DNA of 27,009 nt from DATMXT01 sp035560415 (GTDB lineage: Bacteria > Bacillota > Clostridia > Oscillospirales > Feifaniaceae). Below the pieces are notes generated by a model, which made no database searches, was not told the origin of the DNA, and was given only the letters and a program-made list of their open reading frames with translations. This document shows, in pieces, positions 21,775 through 27,009 of the stretch. Every line of letters starts with the position of its first letter. The first letter of the stretch is position 1. The position numbers were made by a program, and so were the translations under genes. The stretch is taken from contig DATMZG010000139.1 in NCBI GenBank assembly GCA_035560415.1, positions 1 to 27,009 of the forward strand, read 5' to 3'.

Positions 21775-22872
21775 CTACGCGCCCGCCTCGTTCCAGGCCA
21801 CGATGAGGTCGACGACCATCCCGTAGCTCGCAATGCCCTGCTCCTCGCCGTTCGACTTCAAAAAAAGGTCGTTGATTTTGCTGTGCAGCTCCTCAATGAG
21901 CCCCTCATATTTTTGAAGGTGCGCATCGAATTCTTCAAAGTCGGCCCGAATGCCCTCGTCAATGGAATTGTAGAGCTCCGCGAAGTGGTCGGGGTCGGCG
22001 CGGCGGCAGGCGGACAGCATGTAGCGCAGCCCCGTGAAGCAGCCGGAGTAGCGCAGGGCGGGGTCGGCCGAATTCATGCAGACGAGAAAAGCCGAAAAAT
22101 TGGCCTCGTTTTCCCGCGAAAACCCGAGGCTGTGGGCCATTTCGTGGGCGACCGTGAAAGCCAGAGACGGCGGAGTGGTGTCGTCGCTGACGATGGCCTC
22201 GCAGGTGAAGGGCGAGTACATGCCCCCGACCCCGAGATAGGACATGGGCACGCTGAGGATTGCCCGTTTTGGCAGCGCCGCATACCCGGCGTAGATGGGC
22301 ACCTCTTCCGACAGCGCCGCGTATTCCCCGCGCAGCTGCCGGCCGTAGCTTCGCACGGTGCGCCCCGCAAAGTCGGCCTCCCGCCTTGCCGCAGCGCCCT
22401 CTCTGGCAAGCGTCAGGGCGGCCGCCCGCAGCGTCTCGGCGCTGACCTCGACCTCACCGTAGTCGAGGGACTGCCCCAGCGGCGTTCTGGCGTAGGAAAA
22501 GCCCATCGTGACGTTGAAAATCGTGAGCATGACCCCGAGGAGCATCAGACAGGAGGGGACAATACTGCCCTCTTCGGGCAGCTCCTCCTCCGGCTTTTTA
22601 AAAATTGAGACCGTGAGATAGATGATAGCCGGCAGCAGTGCGAGCAGGACGAGCTCCAGCAGTGAAAATGGCAGCCATCCGGTCAGCCACTTGACGGGGG
22701 CCGAGATCGCTTTGGAGACCGGCACCAGATATTTTGTGACGGCGGCGGCCGACAGCACCCGCGGGAGCACCCATGTCAGGGCGGCCGCAAGGACGGCGGC
22801 GACGGCCCAAAACCATCGCGACGTGATGCTCCACCGCCTGCCGCGGTAGCGTTCCTGTAATTTCCGGTTCAA
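21775..22872 (-). CDS. Membrane-anchored HExxH protein, DUF3810-like
   Basis: A 365-residue protein with three N-terminal membrane helices (about 17-40, 66-86 and 103-123) and a large C-terminal domain that is probably outside the cell. It carries the zinc-protease motif HEMAH (243-247), with Glu256 in ENEAN as a possible third ligand, so it looks like a gluzincin-type peptidase. The architecture matches DUF3810 proteins, whose substrates are not known to me. The start is TTG at 22872, preceded by GGGGGAG. The open frame upstream runs through the dppA terminator and into dppA, so it is not coding. The TTG start codon is unusual and suggests low translation. Neighbours are dppA (upstream) and tepA (downstream). 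Confidence 0.8.
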   Translation of the reverse strand: MNRKLQERYRGRRWSITSRWFWAVAAVLAAALTWVLPRVLSAAAVTKYLVPVSKAISAPVKWLTGWLPFSLLELVLLALLPAIIYLTVSIFKKPEEELPEEGSIVPSCLMLLGVMLTIFNVTMGFSYARTPLGQSLDYGEVEVSAETLRAAALTLAREGAAARREADFAGRTVRSYGRQLRGEYAALSEEVPIYAGYAALPKRAILSVPMSYLGVGGMYSPFTCEAIVSDDTTPPSLAFTVAHEMAHSLGFSRENEANFSAFLVCMNSADPALRYSGCFTGLRYMLSACRRADPDHFAELYNSIDEGIRADFEEFDAHLQKYEGLIEELHSKINDLFLKSNGEEQGIASYGMVVDLIVAWNEAGA

Positions 22873-22910
22873 CGCATCTCCCCCTTCAGCCCATGTCCGT
22901 AAATATAAAA

Positions 22911-22949
22911 ATCGCCGCTTGCTGCACGGTGGACACAGCAAACGGCGAT
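22911..22949 (-). terminator. Intrinsic terminator of dppA
   Basis: On the minus strand, arms 22936-22949 and 22911-22924 pair over 14 bp with one wobble around an 11-base loop and are followed by TTTTTATA. The stem lies about 40 bases after the dppA stop. Confidence 0.88.
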
Positions 22950-22987
22950 GCAGACTATGTAACATTATAGCAGGCTTTTGCGAAAAG

Positions 22988-23788
22988 TTATACGCAAAAC
23001 TGATAAAATCGCATGATGTCAAGAAAATCGTCACAGGCAAAGGACACGGTCTTGGCGTCAAGCAGTTTTGCGCCCGGATAAAAGGCGTGGTAGCTGGCTG
23101 AGGCGTGCTCAAAATAGCGCACTTTGATTTCAAAGCTCTCCGGCAGCTTCAAAAGGCAGGCCGAAAGGTCGCCTGACAGCGCCTCTTTCATGGCCTGGCG
23201 CATGCGCCGCTCAACGACGGCCGGGTGCGGCGCGATGGTGCCGCGGCCGATGCCGGTGTAGGTCTCGACCGTTTTGATGCCGGGGAGCCACTTTTTGGCC
23301 TCTTTGCAGATGCCTGCGTCGCCGCTGAGGAAGACGACCGGGACCCCGTAATAGGCCGCGACATGGGCGTTGAAGAGGAACTCGCTGAGCCGCTGCCCGT
23401 TTAGCTCAATCCACTCGTTGTCGCGGTTGGTGGTGTGGGAGAGCGGAGAGTCGGGGAAGGAGGCGCCGGAATGGTAGCCCGTGAACGCCGCGGCGTCGAA
23501 CTTCTCAAGCTGAATGCCGCTCATCATGGAGTGCATGTCGCCGCGCCAGCCCCGGGACAAAAAGACCTCCTCCGGCAGCATGGACGGGATGATGTTGCGG
23601 GCGGTGTTGTGGGCGTCCCGCACCACGACCCGGGTCGCCCCGGCGTCGAGGGCGCCCGATGCCGCCGCCGCCACCTCTTTTGACATTTGCAGCTGGAACT
23701 GCGCGTAGTCGGGGTTTCCGTAGACCGTCTCGGACCAGGCCGTAATTCCGCAGGTGCCCTCAATGTCGCTGCTGATAAAAACTCTCAT
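22988..23788 (-). CDS. dppA: M55-family D-aminopeptidase DppA
   Basis: A zinc D-aminopeptidase. Bacillus DppA releases N-terminal D-amino acids such as D-Ala and forms a decamer. The 266 residues keep the metal-site pattern in the expected places: Asp8 and Glu10 in 'SSDIEGTCG', His60 in 'RDAHNT', His106 in 'GYHSG' and a Glu near 136; His118 fits the catalytic histidine. The ATG at 23788, preceded by GGGAGGT, gives the canonical N-terminus 'MRVFISSDIEG'. The open frame upstream is not family-like. There is no dppBCDE importer nearby, so it may act in peptidoglycan or D-peptide salvage. The gene has its own terminator. Confidence 0.93.
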   Translation of the reverse strand: MRVFISSDIEGTCGITAWSETVYGNPDYAQFQLQMSKEVAAAASGALDAGATRVVVRDAHNTARNIIPSMLPEEVFLSRGWRGDMHSMMSGIQLEKFDAAAFTGYHSGASFPDSPLSHTTNRDNEWIELNGQRLSEFLFNAHVAAYYGVPVVFLSGDAGICKEAKKWLPGIKTVETYTGIGRGTIAPHPAVVERRMRQAMKEALSGDLSACLLKLPESFEIKVRYFEHASASYHAFYPGAKLLDAKTVSFACDDFLDIMRFYQFCV

Positions 23789-23838
23789 CGTATGTACCTC
23801 CCCCGTAATGTCTGCGTGACTGTGCTCGCTCTTCTTTA

Positions 23839-23868
23839 ATCCTAACACCGGCGGCCCCCGGCCGTCAA
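23839..23868 (-). promoter_or_regulatory. Possible sigma-A promoter of dppA
   Basis: Minus-strand TTGACG (23863-23868) and TAGGAT (23839-23844) are 18 bases apart, about 50 bases upstream of the dppA ATG. The -35 overlaps the stop codon of the preceding gene and the spacer is very GC-rich, so the call is tentative. Confidence 0.4.
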
Positions 23869-24326
23869 GCGAGTCCCGGAAGCTCCGCCGCCACCGCCAT
23901 GAGCATGACGGCGGCAAAATAGAGCAGCGCGCGAAGCCTGACGCCCCTGCCTTTCAGCAGGGCGGAAGCCGTGAGCCCCGTCATGACGGCATGCGCCGCC
24001 ATGGCGGTTATCATCATGAGGGGGCGCCCCGCAAAGAGGTCCAGTGTGCTGACAAAGGCAAAGCCAAGCCACGCCTCACAGAGAAAATGGTCGGCCCCAA
24101 TCGGGGTCTTGCAGGCGGAGCACCGGCCCCCGAGGGCGGCGTAGCTGAAAAAGGGGATGAGCTCCCACCAGCGCAGCCGCCGCCCGCACGCTTCGCAGTG
24201 CGAGGGCGTGCGCACCCAGTCGAGCCCTTTGGCCCTTCGCCGGACGACGACCAGCAAAAAACTGCCCGCGGCCGCCCCGGCTGTAAAAACAAGCAGATAG
24301 AGCGCTGCCGTGAGCAGTTTTTCCAT
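23865..24326 (-). CDS. Short prepilin-peptidase-like membrane protein
   Basis: A 153-residue protein that matches the N-terminal part of type IV prepilin peptidases (A24 family). It has the first membrane helix with 'AGSFL', then the zinc-type cytoplasmic domain with Cys44/Cys47 and Cys69/Cys72 around 'WWELIPFFSYAALGGRCSAC', and then the glutamate of 'CEAWLGF'. After that it retains only two further hydrophobic segments and stops. The catalytic aspartate motifs of prepilin peptidases (IPD and GxGD) are not visible, so peptidase activity is doubtful. It starts 6 bases after ppdK with a weak ribosome binding site, suggesting translational coupling. It may be a decayed gene or a dedicated small protein. 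No pilus genes are in the window. Confidence 0.75.
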   Translation of the reverse strand: MEKLLTAALYLLVFTAGAAAGSFLLVVVRRRAKGLDWVRTPSHCEACGRRLRWWELIPFFSYAALGGRCSACKTPIGADHFLCEAWLGFAFVSTLDLFAGRPLMMITAMAAHAVMTGLTASALLKGRGVRLRALLYFAAVMLMAVAAELPGLA

Positions 24327-24332
24327 GGTCTT

Positions 24333-26966
24333 TTACTTCTTTCCGAGTTTTTCCTTCACGGCCGCCTGGGCCGCCGCAAGGCGGGCCAGCGGCACCCGGA
24401 AGGGAGAGCAGGAGGTGTAGTTCAGTCCGATGCGGTGCAGGTATTCGACGGTGGCGGGGTCGCCGCCGTGCTCGCCGCAGACGCCGAGCTTGATGTCGGG
24501 CCGGGCCTCGCGGCCGAGCTTGACCGACATTTCAACCAGCTTGCCGATGCCCTTCTGGTCGAGCTTGGCAAAGGGGTCGGACTCGAAAATTTTCTTGTCG
24601 TAGTAGGCCTCGAGGAATTTTCCGGCGTCGTCCCGGCTGAACCCAAACCCCATCTGGGTCAGGTCGTTTGTGCCAAAGGAGAAGAACTCGGCCTCTTTTG
24701 CAATCTCGTCGGCCAAAAGCGCCGCGCGGGGAATTTCAATCATGGTGCCGACGAGATAGGGGATTTCAGCGCCGACCTCGTCCATGACCTCCTTCGCCGT
24801 TTTGACCACAATGTCCTTGACGAACTTCATTTCGACCGGGTCGCCGACCAGCGGAACCATGATTTCGGGGCTGACCTTTTCGCCCTCTTTGATGACGATG
24901 GCGGCCGCCTCAATGATGGCCCTCGTCTGCATCTCGGTGATTTCGGGGTAGGTGACCGACAGGCGGCAGCCGCGGTGGCCCATCATGGGGTTGAACTCGT
25001 GCAGCGAGGCGACGGTGACCGTCAGCTCCTCGGCCGGGATGCCCATTTCGGATGCGATTTCGGCGATCTCCTCCGGGTTCTTGGGCAAAAACTCGTGCAG
25101 CGGCGGGTCCAAAAACCGGATGGTGACGGGATAGCCCTTCATGGCCTTGAAAATGCCGACAAAGTCGGCCCGCTGCATGGGCAGCAGCTTTGCGAGGGCC
25201 GCCTTGCGCTGTGCCGGCGTCTTGGAGACAATCATCTCCCGCACGGCCTTAATGCGGTCGGCCTCAAAGAACATGTGTTCGGTGCGGCACAGGCCGATGC
25301 CCTGCGCGCCGAAATTGTAGGCCACTTCGGCGTCGTGCGGCGTGTCGGCGTTGGTGCGCACCTTGAGGCGGCGGGCCTCGTCGGCCCACTTCATAAACCG
25401 GTCGAAGTCGCCGGTGATGGCGGCGGCGACGGTCGGAATTTTCCCGAGATAGACGTTTCCGGTCGTGCCGTCGATGGAGAGCCAGTCGCCCTCGCGGATG
25501 GTCATGCCCGCAACCGACAGAATTTTCTCCTCTTCGCTGATACTGAGCTCGCCGCATCCGGCGACACAGCATGTCCCCATTCCGCGGGCGACGACGGCGG
25601 CGTGGGAGGTCATTCCGCCGCGGGCCGTGAGAATGCCCTGCGCGACATACATGCCCTCGATGTCCTCGGGGGAGGTCTCAAGGCGCACGAGCAGCACTTT
25701 TTCACCGGCGGCAGCGGCCTCGACGGCGTCCTCCGCCGTAAAGTATGCTTTTCCGCAGCCGGCGCCGGGCGAGGCGCCAAGCCCTTTCGCGATGGGTTCG
25801 GCAGCTTTCAGGGCCGCCGCGTCAAAAGCGGGGTGCAGCAAAGCGTCGAGCTGTTTTGGCTCGACTTTGAGCAGCGCCTCGTCGGTCGTCAGCATGCCCT
25901 CGTCGACGAGGTCGACGGCAATTTTCAGGGCGGCGGCAGCCGTGCGCTTGCCGTTTCTCGTCTGCAGCATGTAGAGCTTGCCCCGCTCAATCGTGAACTC
26001 CATGTCCTGCATGTCGCGGTAGTGGCGCTCAAGCTTCTCGGCGATGGCCGCAAACTCCTCATAGACTTCCGGCATGACCTGCTTTAACCGGTCAATGGAC
26101 TGGGGCGTGCGAATGCCGGCCACGACGTCCTCGCCCTGCGCGTTCATCAAAAACTCGCCGTAGAGTTTCTTTTCGCCGGTGGCGGCGTTGCGCGAGAAGG
26201 CGACGCCGGTGCCCGAATCCTCGCCCATGTTGCCGAAGACCATCGACTGCACGTTGACGGCGGTGCCCCAGGTCGAGGGGATGTCGTTGAGCCTCCGGTA
26301 GACGATGGCCCTGGGGTTGTCCCAGGAGCGGAAAACGGCCTTGACCGCCTCAAGCAGCTGCTCCTGCGGCTCCTGCGGGAAGTCGGCGCCCATCTTGCTC
26401 CGGTAGAAGGCCTTAAAGCGGCTTACGAGCTCTTTCATATCCTCAGCCGTGAGCTCAACGTCGTATTTGACTTTGCGCTCTTTCTTGAGCGCATCGATGA
26501 GGACCTCGAATTCCCGCTTGGGCAGCTCCATAACGACGTCCGAGAACATCTGAATGAACCGGCGGTAGGAGTCGTAGGCAAACCGCACGTTGCCGGTCAG
26601 TTTGGCGACGGCCTCTACGGCCGCGTCGCCCATGCCGAGGTTTAAAACCGTATCCATCATGCCGGGCATGGAGGCTCTGGCTCCCGAGCGCACCGACACG
26701 AGCAGCGGATTTACGGGATCGCCGAACTTCTTGCCGGTGATCTCCTCCGTCTTTTTCAGGTAGGTAAAAATCTCCTCTTCAATCTCCGGGGCGATCACTT
26801 TACCGTCTTCGTAGTATTTCAGGCAGGCCTCAGTCGTGATGGTGAACCCCTGCGGAACCGGCATGCCGAGATTTGTCATCTCTGCCAAATTCGCCCCTTT
26901 TCCGCCCAGCAGCTCCTTCATGCCGCCGTTCCCCTCCGAAAAAAGGTATACATACTTCTTCCCCAT
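24333..26966 (-). CDS. ppdK: Pyruvate, phosphate dikinase
   Basis: Catalyses the reversible conversion of pyruvate, ATP and phosphate to PEP, AMP and PPi; in anaerobes it often works in the glycolytic direction. The 877-residue protein has the N-terminal ATP-grasp domain (to about 340), the swivelling phospho-histidine domain with His455 in 'GGMTSHAAVVARG', and the C-terminal PEP/pyruvate TIM barrel with Cys830 in 'GVCGEHGGD'. Taking ATG at 26966 places the active His at 455, the number used for the Clostridium symbiosum enzyme, and leaves seven bases after GGAGGGGG. The GTG two codons earlier sits too close to the ribosome binding site. Confidence 0.97.
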   Translation of the reverse strand: MGKKYVYLFSEGNGGMKELLGGKGANLAEMTNLGMPVPQGFTITTEACLKYYEDGKVIAPEIEEEIFTYLKKTEEITGKKFGDPVNPLLVSVRSGARASMPGMMDTVLNLGMGDAAVEAVAKLTGNVRFAYDSYRRFIQMFSDVVMELPKREFEVLIDALKKERKVKYDVELTAEDMKELVSRFKAFYRSKMGADFPQEPQEQLLEAVKAVFRSWDNPRAIVYRRLNDIPSTWGTAVNVQSMVFGNMGEDSGTGVAFSRNAATGEKKLYGEFLMNAQGEDVVAGIRTPQSIDRLKQVMPEVYEEFAAIAEKLERHYRDMQDMEFTIERGKLYMLQTRNGKRTAAAALKIAVDLVDEGMLTTDEALLKVEPKQLDALLHPAFDAAALKAAEPIAKGLGASPGAGCGKAYFTAEDAVEAAAAGEKVLLVRLETSPEDIEGMYVAQGILTARGGMTSHAAVVARGMGTCCVAGCGELSISEEEKILSVAGMTIREGDWLSIDGTTGNVYLGKIPTVAAAITGDFDRFMKWADEARRLKVRTNADTPHDAEVAYNFGAQGIGLCRTEHMFFEADRIKAVREMIVSKTPAQRKAALAKLLPMQRADFVGIFKAMKGYPVTIRFLDPPLHEFLPKNPEEIAEIASEMGIPAEELTVTVASLHEFNPMMGHRGCRLSVTYPEITEMQTRAIIEAAAIVIKEGEKVSPEIMVPLVGDPVEMKFVKDIVVKTAKEVMDEVGAEIPYLVGTMIEIPRAALLADEIAKEAEFFSFGTNDLTQMGFGFSRDDAGKFLEAYYDKKIFESDPFAKLDQKGIGKLVEMSVKLGREARPDIKLGVCGEHGGDPATVEYLHRIGLNYTSCSPFRVPLARLAAAQAAVKEKLGKK

Positions 26967-27002
26967 TTGCACTCCCCCTCCGTTGTTTTGTCGTTATATC
27001 GA

Positions 27003-27008
27003 TTATAC
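27003..27008 (-). promoter_or_regulatory. Possible -10 box of the ppdK promoter
   Basis: A perfect minus-strand TATAAT lies about 37 bases upstream of the ppdK start, right at the window edge. The -35 would be outside the window, so only half the promoter can be seen. Confidence 0.45.
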
Positions 27009-27009
27009 G

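Noticed and set aside
22873..23133. N-terminal extension of the DUF3810-like gene
   Set aside because: It would run through the dppA terminator and overlap the end of dppA. The TTG at 22872 has a good ribosome binding site.
23991..26087. Very long open frame on the strand opposite ppdK, about 700 codons
   Set aside because: It is a mirror of the GC-rich codon pattern of ppdK, has low-complexity Gly/Asp/His composition and no domain I recognise. The minus-strand frame is an unmistakable PPDK.
1..27009. CRISPR array, tRNA or rRNA genes, transposases, phage genes
   Set aside because: No regularly spaced direct repeats, no recognisable RNA-gene sequences and no mobile-element proteins were seen. 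The only tandem direct repeat noted is the short pair at 19478-19505.

Overview
This is ordinary-looking chromosome from a spore-forming, GC-rich member of the Clostridia, probably Oscillospiraceae-like. The evidence is a SpoIVB sporulation peptidase, the Gram-positive carbon regulator HprK, WhiA, TepA, a zinc-ribbon L28, AT-rich Bacillota-type promoters and strong AGGAGG-type ribosome binding sites. The family assignment is inference. I see no rRNA, tRNA, CRISPR array, prophage, transposase or insertion sequence. There are 24 protein genes, and no gene-free stretch exceeds about 300 bases.

Layout. Bases 1-2558 (minus strand): spoIVB, ending in a dense array of palindromes; an EamA-family exporter; and rpmB. 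Bases 2650-10900 (plus): a probable single operon hprK-murB-rapZ-whiA-dnaE-pfkA, with a recognisable promoter and a strong terminator. It links carbon regulation, cell-wall precursor synthesis, replication and glycolysis; yvcK, usually found between rapZ and whiA, is missing. Bases 10928-13226 (minus): a KdpDE-like histidine kinase and response regulator without kdpFABC, followed by a hexapeptide acyltransferase. Bases 13347-16001 (plus): two tandem M20 metallo-amidohydrolases about 83% identical, transcribed divergently from the kinase from promoters whose -35 boxes touch. A perfect 30-base palindrome then separates them from a converging five-gene branched-chain amino-acid ABC importer (livJ-livH-livM-livG-livF, 16061-20728, minus). 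Bases 20974-26966 (minus): tepA (ClpP-like), a membrane HExxH protein with a DUF3810-type architecture, the D-aminopeptidase dppA, a shortened prepilin-peptidase-like protein and pyruvate, phosphate dikinase (ppdK).

How the genes fit together. The right half is rich in peptide and amino-acid catabolism: two M20 hydrolases, DppA and a Liv importer. With PPDK and PfkA this fits an anaerobe that ferments sugars and amino acids and may handle pyruvate and PEP with a PPi/phosphate-linked step. I found no clearly undescribed multi-gene system. The observations most worth a second look are the palindrome array that encodes the SpoIVB C-terminus, the tandem M20 pair with an altered metal-site motif and back-to-back promoter, and the stand-alone prepilin-peptidase N-domain protein.
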